Of a stretch of 64,000 nt of DNA, positions 45,711-56,054 are shown piece by piece. The stretch spans positions 144,949 through 208,948 of the forward strand of contig CAMEOT010000002.1 in the NCBI GenBank assembly GCA_945929965.1, given 5' to 3'. Below the pieces are notes generated by a model. The model was not told the DNA's origin. It searched no databases and was given only the letters and a program-made list of their open reading frames with translations. Origin of the DNA: an uncultured Lachnospiraceae bacterium. Its GTDB lineage: Bacteria > Bacillota > Clostridia > Lachnospirales > Lachnospiraceae. How positions within the stretch are numbered: position 1 is the stretch's first letter; the number at the start of each line of letters is the position of its first letter. The position numbers were made by a program, and so were the translations under genes.

Positions 45711-48155
45711 TTATTTATTTTTAACCGTAAATACCACTTTTCCGTCCTTGAAGCCGGCAGATACTTTATCTCCCGGTACCACCTTCTTCTGCAGGATCTC
45801 CTCTGCCAGAGCATCCTCTACCACCGACTGGATCGCACGCTTTAAAGGTCTTGCCCCCATCTTGTTATCCGCATATTTGGATACCAGATGTTCCTTCAGC
45901 GCCGCGGTGATGGTCAGATGAATTCCCAGCTGGTTGTCACATCTCTTATAGAGATTGGCTGCCAGCAGATTCACGATCTCCTTCATGTTCTCATTATTCA
46001 GCTGATGGAACACGATAATGTCATCAATACGGTTGATGAATTCCGGCTTAAAGCTGTGCTTTACCTCTTCCATGACACCCGCTTTCATCTTCTCGTAATC
46101 TTTGGTCTCGCTCTTCTCTGTGGCAAAGCCCAGATTCTTGGGATCCACGATACGCTGTGCACCCGCGTTGGAAGTCATGATCAGTACGGTATTTTTGAAG
46201 CTGACCTTACGTCCCTTGGAGTCCGTGATATGACCGTCATCCAGCACCTGTAAAAGTACGTTAAATACATCGGGATGAGCTTTCTCGATCTCATCGAACA
46301 GCACGACGGAGTAGGGATTGCGGCGTACCTTCTCACTTAATTGTCCGCCTTCTTCGAATCCCACATATCCGGGCGGTGACCCGATCATCTTGGAGACTGA
46401 ATGTCCTTCCATATATTCGGACATATCGACACGGATCATGGCATCCTCGGAACCGAACATTGCCTCTGCCAGTGCTTTGGACAGCTCTGTCTTACCCACA
46501 CCGGTAGGTCCTAAGAACAGGAAAGAACCAATGGGACGGTTGGGATCCTTCAGACCCACACGGCCTCTGCGCATTGCCTTAGCCACTGCCGTCACTGCTT
46601 CTTCCTGACCGATGACACGCTTGTGCAGGGTCTTCTCCAGCTTTAACAGCCGCTCGCTCTCTTTTTCCGCCAGCTTCTGTACGGGAATCTTGGTCCACTG
46701 GGCAACAACCTCGGCAATCTCGTTCTCGCCGATACTTAAAGTGCTGCCTGCTTCCTGTTTTTCCCGTTTCTTCATCAGGCGCTCCTGCTTTTTCACCAGA
46801 GCATCCTGCTTCTTTTTAATCTCTGCCATCTGGTCAAAAGCTTCCATGCGGATGGCTCTCTCCATCTCCTGATCCATCTCATGGATCCGGTCAGAAATCT
46901 CCTTTGCCTTATCCGGCACGTCCAGCGCATGCAGTCTGGCACTGGCTGCCGCCTCATCGATCAGATCGATGGCCTTATCCGGCAGATTACGATCGTTAAT
47001 ATAACGGCTGGACAGTCTGACTGCAGCTTCGATGGCTTCCGGGGTAATCTCCACATGATGGTGATCTTCATATTTTCCCTTGATGCCTTCCAGAATGCGG
47101 ACAGCCTCTTCCTCTGTGGGTTCTTCGACAGTCACCGGCTGGAATCTGCGCTCCAGCGCTGCATCCTTCTCAATGTATTTGCGATATTCTGCAATGGTGG
47201 TTGCACCGATTAACTGGATTTCACCTCTCGCCAGGGAAGGCTTCATGATGTTGGATGCGTCAATGGCACCCTCTGCCCCTCCGGCTCCGATGATCGTATG
47301 CAGTTCATCCAGGAATAAAATAATATTCCCGTCCTCCGTTACTTCTTTTAATACTTTCTTGATCCGTTCCTCGAACTCACCGCGGTACTTACTGCCCGCT
47401 ACCATTCCCGACAGATCCAAGGTCAGTACTCTCTTATTCTGTACGGTAAAAGGCACATCTCCCGCTACGATCCGGGCTGCCAGCCCTTCTACCACAGCGG
47501 TCTTACCTACACCGGGTTCTCCGACGAGACAGGGATTGTTCTTTGTGCGGCGGCTTAAGATCTGTACGACTCTGCGGATCTCTTCTTCTCTGCCCACGAC
47601 AGGATCCAGCCTGCCCTCTCTTGCCAAAGCCGTCAGATCTCTGCTGTATTGTTCCAGAGTAGACTGCTTTGCCTTGCGGTCGCCCTTTTTCCCCAGATCT
47701 TCCTTATACAGATTGCCATCCTGTCCGATAGCGATCAGGGTATCCACATATATTTTCTGTACATTGGCCCCCAACGTGTTCAACAGACGTACAGCAACAT
47801 TCTCGCCTTCTTTGATCAGTGCCAGCAGCAGATGCTCTGTGCCGGTCTGTTTCTGTCCGAAACGGGCTGCCTGACAGTGTGCTTCCTCCAGGATTCTCGC
47901 CGCTCTGGGAGAATACCCTTCTCTGTCCTTCACTGCCACACCGTTTTCAAAAGCGATCAGATCCCGGATCATTTCCATGACCTGGTCTATTTGCACACCA
48001 TTATCTATTAATACTTTGGCTGCTACACCGGACTCTTCCTTTAAAAGTCCCACCAGAATGTGTTCGGTTCCGATATAGCCCTGTTTCAGGCTTCTGGCAC
48101 ATCTGCCTGCCTGGGCAAGCGCGTTCTGCGCTTTATCCGTAAACTGTGACTGCAT
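45711..48155 (-). CDS. clpC: ATP-dependent Clp protease ATPase subunit ClpC
   Basis: 814 residues. Double N-domain ([34 protein letters not shown] and [24 protein letters not shown]), first AAA+ module with [15 protein letters not shown], a coiled-coil M-domain around residues 400-480, and second AAA+ with [20 protein letters not shown]. Unfolds proteins for ClpP. ATG 48155 overlaps the stop of the GntR-type gene (TGATG). No ctsR, mcsA or mcsB next to it. Confidence 0.95.
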   Translation of the reverse strand: MQSQFTDKAQNALAQAGRCARSLKQGYIGTEHILVGLLKEESGVAAKVLIDNGVQIDQVMEMIRDLIAFENGVAVKDREGYSPRAARILEEAHCQAARFGQKQTGTEHLLLALIKEGENVAVRLLNTLGANVQKIYVDTLIAIGQDGNLYKEDLGKKGDRKAKQSTLEQYSRDLTALAREGRLDPVVGREEEIRRVVQILSRRTKNNPCLVGEPGVGKTAVVEGLAARIVAGDVPFTVQNKRVLTLDLSGMVAGSKYRGEFEERIKKVLKEVTEDGNIILFLDELHTIIGAGGAEGAIDASNIMKPSLARGEIQLIGATTIAEYRKYIEKDAALERRFQPVTVEEPTEEEAVRILEGIKGKYEDHHHVEITPEAIEAAVRLSSRYINDRNLPDKAIDLIDEAAASARLHALDVPDKAKEISDRIHEMDQEMERAIRMEAFDQMAEIKKKQDALVKKQERLMKKREKQEAGSTLSIGENEIAEVVAQWTKIPVQKLAEKESERLLKLEKTLHKRVIGQEEAVTAVAKAMRRGRVGLKDPNRPIGSFLFLGPTGVGKTELSKALAEAMFGSEDAMIRVDMSEYMEGHSVSKMIGSPPGYVGFEEGGQLSEKVRRNPYSVVLFDEIEKAHPDVFNVLLQVLDDGHITDSKGRKVSFKNTVLIMTSNAGAQRIVDPKNLGFATEKSETKDYEKMKAGVMEEVKHSFKPEFINRIDDIIVFHQLNNENMKEIVNLLAANLYKRCDNQLGIHLTITAALKEHLVSKYADNKMGARPLKRAIQSVVEDALAEEILQKKVVPGDKVSAGFKDGKVVFTVKNK

Positions 48156-48532
48156 CAATTCAGTCCTCCATATTCTTCATATATTTCATCAATCAGCTCA
48201 TGTACTTCCTGCCTGGAAATATTTTTACAACTGCTCTTAGCCAGTATTACCTGCAGTTCCTTCCGTAATTCATCCACTGCACGCATCCGGTCCACATCCA
48301 GAGCGATCACTGCGCCCTTTCGTCTGTCTACCTTGACATAACCTTCCTGCTTCAGGACCGTGTATGCCTTATTTACAGTATGCATATTGATCCCGATGGT
48401 ATCCGCCAGCTGCCTTACACTTGGCAGGGAATCTCCTTCATGAAATTGTGACGTGGCAATTCCCATGATGATCTGATTGCGCAGTTGCATATAGAGCGCT
48501 TCATCACTGTTGAAATCTATCTCTATTATCAT
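48155..48532 (-). CDS. GntR-family regulator, YtrA type
   Basis: 125 residues. N-terminal winged helix-turn-helix ALYMQLRNQIIMGIATSQFHEGDSLPSVRQLADTIGINMHTVNKAYTVLKQEGYVKVDRRKGAVI; only a short C-terminal helical tail, as in the YtrA subfamily. Start ATG 48532 has GGGAG 8 bases upstream. Its stop and the clpC start share one base, so it probably controls its own operon including clpC. Confidence 0.9.
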   Translation of the reverse strand: MIIEIDFNSDEALYMQLRNQIIMGIATSQFHEGDSLPSVRQLADTIGINMHTVNKAYTVLKQEGYVKVDRRKGAVIALDVDRMRAVDELRKELQVILAKSSCKNISRQEVHELIDEIYEEYGGLN

Positions 48533-48633
48533 CAAAATCACTCCCTTCCCATGTCACCGATTGTTATACGTTTATTATAACAGTGAAGGCGATACTGTCA
48601 ACCGTAGACCCGGAAAGTTTATCAAAATTTTAA

Positions 48634-48680
48634 AAAGAAAGCGGCATCCCACTTTCGTAAGATACCGTTCTCTTTTATGA
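48634..48680 (-). terminator. Terminator after the SH3-domain protein gene
   Basis: On minus, AGAACGGTATC...GATGCCGCTTTCT pairs imperfectly and runs into TTTTT. Confidence 0.75.
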
Positions 48681-48692
48681 TTACTCAGATTT

Positions 48693-50192
48693 TTATTGTT
48701 CTTCGTCACCGTCCCAGTTAAGGAATTCGAATTCAAATTCGTCATCATCGGACATGAAGTTCTTGGACTTCCAGCCGGGATCCTGATTGCCTTCCTTCTG
48801 TACAGGTCTGGTCGGTCGGTCTACCTGGGGCGCCACGGGACGCTGGCTCTGAGGTGCTACGGGTCTTGCTCCCTGTCCTGCGGGTCTTGCCTGCTGCCCT
48901 GCAGGTCTTGCTCCCTGTCCTACGGGTCTTGCTCCCTGCCCTGCGGGTCTTGCTCCCTGCCCTGCGGGTCTTGATCCCTGCCCTGCCATAGGTCTTGCTC
49001 CCTGTCCTGTGGGTCTTGTCTGCTGCCCTGTTACGGATTTCTGTCCCTGTCCCGTGGGTCTTCTCTCTGCACCTACTTCATGCATTACCTTCTGCGAGCC
49101 CTGGGGTCTGCTACTCTGTCCCGCCGGTCTGCCTCCCTGAGGTCTACCGGTTTTCGGTCTGTCCACTCTTCTCCTGCGGACGCTTTCCTCCGCATCAGAG
49201 AAGTCAGCCGCATCCATCATATCCTTGATTTTGAAGATCAGCAGTGTTACTGCCGCTGCCAGAAATACTAACAGAATCACCAGTACAATGATGACTGCCT
49301 TCTGGCTCTTTAATTTCTTCTGATCTGTGTCAAACTGTGCGTTGATCTCCGTGATCTGATCTATGGAATTGAACAGGTCTTCGATCTTGTACTGCTTCTG
49401 TCCTGCCATATCTAACAGATACCAGGCATCTCCCTGTAACTGGGTATCCCAATCCTTTGATGTCGTCTGGGTATCCTCGGGCTGTTCTTCCACAGGCTGT
49501 TCCTCTGCGGGCTGTTCTTCCACAGGTGCCTGCAATTCTCCGGACAATGCCACATAATCGGAACGGATAAATCCGGTCACCTCAATACTGTTGGATATAA
49601 AGGTTATCTGATACCATGTCTTGCCATCGGTACCGGTAGCCTGACCGGTGACGGTCAGCGCCATTCCGTTCTCCGCAGTAGTCACAATCTGGCTGGTAGT
49701 AGAAGCATTGCTGCGCACACGTACGGACTGTCCGCCGGTTACGGTAGCACTCAGAGGCTCCACTGCTGTAACCTCCACAGGGGTCTCATTCACAGCAGGC
49801 GCCGGTGTCGCTGTGGTCGTAGTCGTTGTAGTCGTTGTTGTACCTGAAGAAGACGACGGGGTAGATCCGTCGGTAATGCTTACCAGATCGGAACGAATAT
49901 ATCCCAGCGTATTCGCATCCACATATACTTCATACCAGGTATAACCGTCTGCACCCTTGGTCTGACTCTTGATGGAGATCGTCTTATCCTTGGACGCACT
50001 TCCGATGACTTCACTGGAAGAGTCCGCACTCTTACGGATCTTGGCACTGGATGCCGTTACCTTGGCCGCACTCTCCGCATGACTGACGATTGCCAGATCC
50101 CCGGCAAAAAGTCCTGCTCCCAACACAAGTACCAGTGCAAGCATTCCCCAGAAAGCTTTACATTTACTTATTCTCTGTACTGTCTTTTTCAT
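48693..50192 (-). CDS. Bacterial SH3-domain membrane protein with repetitive Gly/Pro/Arg/Gln tail
   Basis: 499 residues. N-terminal membrane/signal helix (FWGMLALVLVLGAGLFAGDLAIV), two SH3b domains (KVTASSAKIRKSADSSSEVIGSASKD and VTGGQSVRVRSNASTTSQIVTTAENG) separated by a Thr/Ser-rich linker, an acidic Glu/Pro/Gln stretch, a membrane helix (VIIVLVILLVFLAAAVTLLIFKI), then a cytoplasmic region of repeated QGARPAGQ-like units ending in an acidic FEFEFLNWDGDEEQ. SH3b domains commonly bind cell-wall peptides. Start ATG 50192 with GGAG upstream. Function unknown. Confidence 0.85.
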   Translation of the reverse strand: MKKTVQRISKCKAFWGMLALVLVLGAGLFAGDLAIVSHAESAAKVTASSAKIRKSADSSSEVIGSASKDKTISIKSQTKGADGYTWYEVYVDANTLGYIRSDLVSITDGSTPSSSSGTTTTTTTTTTATPAPAVNETPVEVTAVEPLSATVTGGQSVRVRSNASTTSQIVTTAENGMALTVTGQATGTDGKTWYQITFISNSIEVTGFIRSDYVALSGELQAPVEEQPAEEQPVEEQPEDTQTTSKDWDTQLQGDAWYLLDMAGQKQYKIEDLFNSIDQITEINAQFDTDQKKLKSQKAVIIVLVILLVFLAAAVTLLIFKIKDMMDAADFSDAEESVRRRRVDRPKTGRPQGGRPAGQSSRPQGSQKVMHEVGAERRPTGQGQKSVTGQQTRPTGQGARPMAGQGSRPAGQGARPAGQGARPVGQGARPAGQQARPAGQGARPVAPQSQRPVAPQVDRPTRPVQKEGNQDPGWKSKNFMSDDDEFEFEFLNWDGDEEQ

Positions 50193-50222
50193 CTGCAACT
50201 CCTTTTGTATCCTGACCTTGCC

Positions 50223-51503
50223 TTACGCTTCATCAATTGCCTTGCCAATGTCATGACGCATGCATTTATTCTCGAAAGAGATCCATTCCGTTGCCGCATA
50301 GGCATTGGCACGTGCCTCCTTCAGGGTATCTCCCTTTGCTGTCACTCCCAGAACGCGACCACCGTTTGTGACGATTCCCTTGTCCGTAAGCTTCGTTCCG
50401 GCATGGAAACAATAATAACCGTCTTTTCCGTCGAAGTTCTCCAGACCGTTTATCACGAATCCCTTCTCATAGGATACGGGATAGCCGTCGCTTGCCAGAA
50501 CCACACATACCGCAGCATTGTCTTCAAACTGAAGGTCGATCTGATCTAGTGTGCCATCCACACAGGCCTCCATCACTTCGATGATATCGTTCTTCATACG
50601 GGGCAGTACCACCTGCGCCTCCGGGTCGCCGAATCTGGCATTGTATTCTAATACCTTGGGACCGTTCGGAGTCAGCATCAGTCCGAAGAAGATGACTCCC
50701 TTGAAAGGTCTGCCTTCCGCTGCCATGGCATCCACGGTAGCCTGGTAGATGTATTTCTTACAGAATGCATCCACTTCCTCGGTATAGAAAGGGCTGGGAG
50801 AAAAGGTTCCCATACCACCGGTGTTAAGACCCTGATCACCGTCCTTCGCTCTCTTATGATCCTGCGCGGAAGTCATGATGCGGATAGTCTTGCCATCTAC
50901 AAAAGAAAGAACACTGACTTCTCTGCCGGTCATGAACTCTTCGATGACCATACGGTTGCCGGCTGCGCCAAACTTTTTATCCAGCATGATCTCATCCACG
51001 CCTGCCAGTGCTTCTTCTAAAGTATTGCAGATCAATACGCCCTTGCCCAGTGCCAGACCGTCCGCCTTCAGCACGATGGGGAAGCTTGCCTGCTCCTTCA
51101 GGTACTTAACAGCATCCTCCGCGTTATCGAAATTCTCATAAGCCGCAGTGGGAATGTTGTATTTCTTCATCAGATCCTTGGAAAATGCTTTGCTTCCTTC
51201 CAGGATCGCTGCATTTTTACGGGGTCCGAAAGCACGCAGGCCCTCTGCCTCCAGTGCATCCACCAGTCCGCCGACCAGGGGATCATCCATACCTACGATG
51301 GTCAGGTCAATTGCCTGCTCCTTCGCAAATGCCACGATCTTGTCGAATTCCATGGCTCCGATGGGAACACATTCTGCGATCTGACCGATCCCGGCATTGC
51401 CCGGAGCACAATAGATCTTATCCACTTTAGGACTTTTTGCCACACAGGCTGCAATAGCATGCTCTCTGCCACCACCGCCTACGATCAATACTTTCATACC
51501 CAT
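50223..51503 (-). CDS. purD: Phosphoribosylamine-glycine ligase
   Basis: 426 residues. ATP-grasp enzyme: MKVLIVGGGGREHAIA, FPIVLKADGLALGKGVLI, GVIFFGLMLTPNGPKVLEYNARFGDPEAQVVLPRM. Second step of purine synthesis. Two starts are possible (51503 or 51497); last gene of purE-purM-purN-purD. Confidence 0.96.
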   Translation of the reverse strand: MGMKVLIVGGGGREHAIAACVAKSPKVDKIYCAPGNAGIGQIAECVPIGAMEFDKIVAFAKEQAIDLTIVGMDDPLVGGLVDALEAEGLRAFGPRKNAAILEGSKAFSKDLMKKYNIPTAAYENFDNAEDAVKYLKEQASFPIVLKADGLALGKGVLICNTLEEALAGVDEIMLDKKFGAAGNRMVIEEFMTGREVSVLSFVDGKTIRIMTSAQDHKRAKDGDQGLNTGGMGTFSPSPFYTEEVDAFCKKYIYQATVDAMAAEGRPFKGVIFFGLMLTPNGPKVLEYNARFGDPEAQVVLPRMKNDIIEVMEACVDGTLDQIDLQFEDNAAVCVVLASDGYPVSYEKGFVINGLENFDGKDGYYCFHAGTKLTDKGIVTNGGRVLGVTAKGDTLKEARANAYAATEWISFENKCMRHDIGKAIDEA

Positions 51504-51517
51504 ATCTTCTGCCTTCC

Positions 51518-52153
51518 TTATTTTTTGCTGTTTGTATGCTTTACTTTGCCGTCTGCCACGCAGATCCGCCCGTTGGCAATATCATCTATCGCCTTCGGCA
51601 GAAGCATCCACTCTGCCTGCTCCATGACACGTCTCTGTAAGATCTCCGGGGTATCATCATCTTCCACTGCCACTGCCTTCTGTGCAATGATGGGACCCTC
51701 GTCCATGCCTTCATTCACAAAATGTACCGTAGCTCCGGTGACTTTCACACCGCGCTCCAGTGCCTTTTCATGCACATGTAGTCCGTAGTATCCCACGCCG
51801 CAAAAAGAAGGGATCAGGGACGGGTGGATATTGATGATCCGGTTGCTGTATTCGTGTACCATTGCCTCCGGGATCTTCACCAGGAAACCTGCCAGTACGA
51901 TTAAGTCCGGAGTGAATTCCTTCACCTTTGCAAGCAGTGCCTCATTAAATACCTCTCTGCTCTCATAATCCTTCGGAGACACACAGACCGCGGGAATTCC
52001 CGCATTGCGTGCTCTCTCTAAGCTCTTCACCGTCTTGTTATTGCTGATGACACCCACAATCTGTGCGTTTTTAACCTTACCGGCTGCAATAGCATCAATG
52101 ATTGCCTGTAAATTCGTGCCGCCGCCGGATACCAGTACGACTACTCTTAACAT
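51518..52153 (-). CDS. purN: Phosphoribosylglycinamide formyltransferase
   Basis: 211 residues. LRVVVLVSGGGTNLQAIIDAI, active-site region IINIHPSLIPSFCGVGYYGLHVHEKALERGVKVTGATVHFVNEGMDEGPII with the Asn-His-Asp set. Uses 10-formyl-THF. Overlaps purM by 7 bases. Confidence 0.96.
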   Translation of the reverse strand: MLRVVVLVSGGGTNLQAIIDAIAAGKVKNAQIVGVISNNKTVKSLERARNAGIPAVCVSPKDYESREVFNEALLAKVKEFTPDLIVLAGFLVKIPEAMVHEYSNRIINIHPSLIPSFCGVGYYGLHVHEKALERGVKVTGATVHFVNEGMDEGPIIAQKAVAVEDDDTPEILQRRVMEQAEWMLLPKAIDDIANGRICVADGKVKHTNSKK

Positions 52154-53172
52154 ATGGTCACACCCTTTTCACCGACTTCGCAGGTACCTACCACATAAGC
52201 AGTCTCTCCTGCTGCCTTCAGAGCTTCCAGAGTCTTATCCACATCTGCGGGATCCAGTGCCAGTACCATGCCCAGACCCATGTTGTAAGTATTATACATC
52301 ATCTCGTCTGTGATATTGCCTTTCTTCTGCATCAGGCGGAAAATAGCAGGTACTTCGTAGCTGTCTTTCTTCACAACTGCACGGATGCCGTCGGGAAGCA
52401 TTCTGGGGATGTTCTCATAGAAACCACCACCGGTGATATGGCTGCAGCCCTTTACCTTAACGCCTGCGTTCTTCACAGACTTCATAGCCTTCACATAGAT
52501 TCTGGTGGGAGCAAGCAGTGCCTCACCCAGAGTCTTGCCCAGCTCGTCATAATAGGTATCCAGGCTCTCTTTTGTCATATCGAATACTTTTCTCACCAGA
52601 GAAAAACCATTGGAATGTACACCGGAGGAAGCAATGCCCACCAGTACATCGCCGGACTTGATATTCTCACCGGTGATCAGATCCTTACGTTCTACCACGC
52701 CTACTGCAAATCCTGCCAGATCATACTCATCCTCGGGCATCAGTCCGGGATGCTCTGCGGTCTCACCGCCTACCAGTGCTGCGTCAGACTGCTTACAGCC
52801 CTCTGCCACACCCTTTACGATGGTAGCGATCTTCTCGGGGATATTGCGTCCGCATGCGATATAATCCAGGAAAAATAAAGGTTCGCCGCCTGCACATGCC
52901 ACATCATTCACACACATGGCTACACAATCGATACCGATGGTATCATGCTTGTCCATTAAAAATGCCAGCTTCAGCTTGGTGCCTACACCATCGGTTCCGG
53001 ACAGGAGTACGGGATCCTCCATATCTTTGATGGCACTTAAGGAAAATGCTCCGGAGAAACCTCCGATGCCGCCCATTACTTCGGGACGCATGGTCTCCTT
53101 CACGTACTTTTTCATCAGTTCTACTGATTTGTAACCTGCCTCGATATCTACTCCAGCTTTCTTGTAATCCAT
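52147..53172 (-). CDS. purM: Phosphoribosylformylglycinamidine cyclo-ligase
   Basis: 341 residues. DYKKAGVDIEAGYKSVELMK, LLSGTDGVGTKLKLAF, DCVAMCVNDVACAGGEPLFFLDYIACG and VKGCSHITGGGFYENIPRML are PurM signatures. AIR synthesis step. Confidence 0.97.
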   Translation of the reverse strand: MDYKKAGVDIEAGYKSVELMKKYVKETMRPEVMGGIGGFSGAFSLSAIKDMEDPVLLSGTDGVGTKLKLAFLMDKHDTIGIDCVAMCVNDVACAGGEPLFFLDYIACGRNIPEKIATIVKGVAEGCKQSDAALVGGETAEHPGLMPEDEYDLAGFAVGVVERKDLITGENIKSGDVLVGIASSGVHSNGFSLVRKVFDMTKESLDTYYDELGKTLGEALLAPTRIYVKAMKSVKNAGVKVKGCSHITGGGFYENIPRMLPDGIRAVVKKDSYEVPAIFRLMQKKGNITDEMMYNTYNMGLGMVLALDPADVDKTLEALKAAGETAYVVGTCEVGEKGVTIC

Positions 53173-53259
53173 TTTCTCCTCATTTCCGCCGCAGGGGCTC
53201 TTTCGTTTTATTTAGTGGGGTAGCCTCTTAAGAGGTCCCGGATTCTCTGTCTTATCTTC

Positions 53260-53796
53260 TTATTTTTTCATGCCTTCCAGGTATGCTTTATAGCCGATCT
53301 CCTGCAGTTTTGCATCTTTGGCTTCTACCTGTTCTTTTAATTTTGTGCTGTATGCTTTCAGTTTTCCGAGAAGTTCTGTGTCGGAGGTTGCCAGGATCTT
53401 GGCAGCCAGAAGTCCTGCATTGGCGCCACCGTTAATGGCTACTGTGGCAACAGGAATGCCTGAGGGCATCTGTACGATGGAATACAGAGAATCTCTGCCT
53501 CCCAGGGAAGTAGTGTGCATGGGAATACCAATGACAGGCATCGGGAAAATAGCGGCGCACATACCGGGCAGATGTGCTGCCATACCGGCACCGGCAATGA
53601 TCACCTTGAAGCCTTTTTCCTCCGCACTTTTTGCATATTCAAAAAATACATCCGGCTCTCTGTGAGCGCTGATCACGGTCATCTCATAAGGGATGCCCAA
53701 TTCTTCCAAAATGTCTGCTGCCTTCGCCATCACAGGCATATCGGAATCACTACCCATTACAATGCCAACCTTAGGGCAATTCTCTGTATTTGCCAT
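53260..53796 (-). CDS. purE: N5-carboxyaminoimidazole ribonucleotide mutase PurE
   Basis: 178 residues. VGIVMGSDSDMPVMAKAADILEELGIPYEMTVISAHREPD with the active-site SDxD and SAHR motifs, and GIPMHTTSLGGRDSLYSIVQMPSGIPVATVAING. First gene of the purine cluster; no purK is adjacent. A TCGGT-GAAA-ACCGA hairpin sits in its leader. Confidence 0.96.
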   Translation of the reverse strand: MANTENCPKVGIVMGSDSDMPVMAKAADILEELGIPYEMTVISAHREPDVFFEYAKSAEEKGFKVIIAGAGMAAHLPGMCAAIFPMPVIGIPMHTTSLGGRDSLYSIVQMPSGIPVATVAINGGANAGLLAAKILATSDTELLGKLKAYSTKLKEQVEAKDAKLQEIGYKAYLEGMKK

Positions 53797-53879
53797 AATG
53801 TCCTCCTCATGTGTCGGTTTTCACCGATTTTTCCATATATCTATAAGTGTACTAAAATCTTGTCGATGATGCAATGGTT

Positions 53880-55964
53880 TTATGAAAGTTCCTGCAACGG
53901 TTCGTTCAGTTCTTCCGTTCCCGGCAGGACGAATCTGCCGTTTTGAATGATAGTGATCCGGTCTCCGTCCTTTTTCACCGCGGTCAGCTCTGCCAGCTCA
54001 TCATAAGGAATGGTAATGTCCGTATGACAGTTAAAATATGCCTTGGACGGATTCACACTGCGGAGCGCCGCCACCTCGTTGTCTCTTGCCACGATCTCCT
54101 TGCCGTCGGGATTGTATACTTTTACTTCTTCCGCATGGGAATAACAGGTATCTCCCACTGCAAAATGCGGTCCCATCTTCTCTGCGATCAGAATGGGCAT
54201 TTTGGACTCCACACCCAGCTTTTTTGCTGCCACATAGGCTGTGGTATTCGTGCCGATGGCAAATTCTCCTAAGGGCAGTGTCTTGTGGCGGAACAGGATA
54301 TTCTCCTTAATAAATGCCTTGTTTTCTTCCTCTGCGGCAAAATTGGCGCAATTATAATTTTGGATCTTACCGTTTTCAAAAGTGATCTCCAGATCCTTAT
54401 ATTCCAGACCGTTTAAAAATACCCGGGTCACATGCAGCACGCCGTTCGTACCTTCCAGTACCGGAGAGGTAAATACCTCACCCACGGGGATGTTCACATC
54501 TGCCACGCAGTTTTCAAAAATAGTCTCTTTCGCAGGGTTCTTCAGTTTCCATAAGTTTACTTTCAGATCGGTATGATTGCCGTTACAACCCTTAATTTCA
54601 CAATGATCTGCCTGATCCAGGGCATCAATGATGGTCTGCTGGATCCGCTGATATTTTTTATAATCCAGCGTATTGATCTGTATCGTCTCCCGAAACAGTT
54701 CCTCGAAGCAGTCACCCACCTCCGGAATCGGGAACGCAATGATCGTGAAGCTGCGCTCTTCTTCTATAATATACTGTCTCTGCAGCTGTCCCATCTGGGT
54801 ACGGTTCTCTACCAGTAAAGCACTCTGCTCATCCGTCATTTTCAGGCTTTCCGGCTTGTTTACCGGCTCGAATTCTTTCTCTCCGAAGGTCTCCACTACC
54901 GCCGGGCCCGCATAACCTCTCGCCTCTTTTTTATATTTTTCAAATGCGGTATGCATCACTTCCAGTTTCCGGCTGCAATACATTTTGTCTAAGAACAGTG
55001 CCTTGTCATCCTTATGGTCGAACTCGTATTGTCTGTTGGGGCTGACGCTGTAAAAACCATTCTTGTAAATGGATGGATTGTACAAAATGCTGGAGGCTGC
55101 ACGATAGATCACCGGCTGCAGTCCCATTTTTTCAAAATTCTCCAGTGCTCTTCTCATCATGCGTTCAAAGCCCAGCTGATAACGGACATCCACGACTGCT
55201 TTCTTCGACAGATCCTTACCGGTTACTTCAAAGCCGATACGATACCCTTCCGTGTAAGTATCCGCCATGGTATGGATCGTCTCCTCCGGCAGAGAATTCA
55301 TGAATTCCGCCATTTTCAACTCGTTATCACCCACATACTCACCGTAAGCATATAGATAACGCAGATCTGTAAGGTCTGTCGTACAAAGAATTGCTGCTGC
55401 AAAATTATTCTCCGGACATACCATTTCACGCACCCGCTCTTCCGCCGCTACATCCGCATAATCGCTGACAAACCAGTAAAGGATCTCACGGATGGCTGCA
55501 TACGTGGGGAGCTTATGGTTTTCCTGCTGTTCATATACAAATGCCGCATACACCTCGGAGAACAACTCCATCCGGATCACCAGTTCTTCCAGCCGTCCTT
55601 CGTAGGTAAAGCCGATCAGACTGCGCATCTCTGTATACAGAAATGCCGCCAGTGCTCCGAATTCCTCTCCCAGCATCTTCACAGCATAAGCCGGATTGGC
55701 AAAACTGTTCTCGTAGTTTTCCGGTAAAATATCTTCATACAGGGCATGATTGCGCTGCTGTAATTCTTCCAACGTGGCAGTTTTCAGACCATCCTGTTCC
55801 AGGAATTTCCTGTTATCTTCGATCAGGAGCAAAAACTTTGCCACTACCGTAAAATATTCTCTCCAGGATTGTAACGCTTCCCCCTGCCAGTCCTCCCCGG
55901 GAATCTCCCGGATCCGGAGAAGCGCCAGTTCCAGACGTTCCAGTAAGAGTTCTCGCTCTTTCAT
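53880..55964 (-). CDS. M29-family metallo-aminopeptidase with long N-terminal domain
   Basis: 694 residues, against about 400 for typical AmpS/PepS. The C-terminal half carries the M29 dinuclear metal site: GEVFTSPVLEGTNG (Glu), NILFRHKTLPLGEFAIGTNTTAY (Glu, His, Tyr) and MGPHFAVGDTCYSHAEE (His, Asp). The first ~280 residues are helical and unassigned. Cytoplasmic removal of N-terminal residues from peptides. Single gene after DUF6142, with a GGGGC hairpin in its leader. Confidence 0.85.
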   Translation of the reverse strand: MKERELLLERLELALLRIREIPGEDWQGEALQSWREYFTVVAKFLLLIEDNRKFLEQDGLKTATLEELQQRNHALYEDILPENYENSFANPAYAVKMLGEEFGALAAFLYTEMRSLIGFTYEGRLEELVIRMELFSEVYAAFVYEQQENHKLPTYAAIREILYWFVSDYADVAAEERVREMVCPENNFAAAILCTTDLTDLRYLYAYGEYVGDNELKMAEFMNSLPEETIHTMADTYTEGYRIGFEVTGKDLSKKAVVDVRYQLGFERMMRRALENFEKMGLQPVIYRAASSILYNPSIYKNGFYSVSPNRQYEFDHKDDKALFLDKMYCSRKLEVMHTAFEKYKKEARGYAGPAVVETFGEKEFEPVNKPESLKMTDEQSALLVENRTQMGQLQRQYIIEEERSFTIIAFPIPEVGDCFEELFRETIQINTLDYKKYQRIQQTIIDALDQADHCEIKGCNGNHTDLKVNLWKLKNPAKETIFENCVADVNIPVGEVFTSPVLEGTNGVLHVTRVFLNGLEYKDLEITFENGKIQNYNCANFAAEEENKAFIKENILFRHKTLPLGEFAIGTNTTAYVAAKKLGVESKMPILIAEKMGPHFAVGDTCYSHAEEVKVYNPDGKEIVARDNEVAALRSVNPSKAYFNCHTDITIPYDELAELTAVKKDGDRITIIQNGRFVLPGTEELNEPLQELS

Positions 55965-55992
55965 ATATTCATTTCTCCTTTTTTATCGCTCT

Positions 55993-56032
55993 AATATGAT
56001 TCCCGGGGCAATAGCCCCGACTTTGATACTAT
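55993..56032. repeat. Small GGGGC hairpin repeat, copy 2
   Basis: AATATGATTCCCGGGGC-AATA-GCCCCGACTTTGATA..., close to 35861-35900 in both the hairpin and the flanks (ATATGAT and GACTTTGA). Confidence 0.55.
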
Positions 56033-56054
56033 GATTTTTGCCGGGCACCCGATT

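Noticed and set aside
53820..53879. Purine riboswitch before purE
   Set aside because: The gap is under 90 bases and lacks the purine aptamer junction sequences; only a small GAAA hairpin is present.
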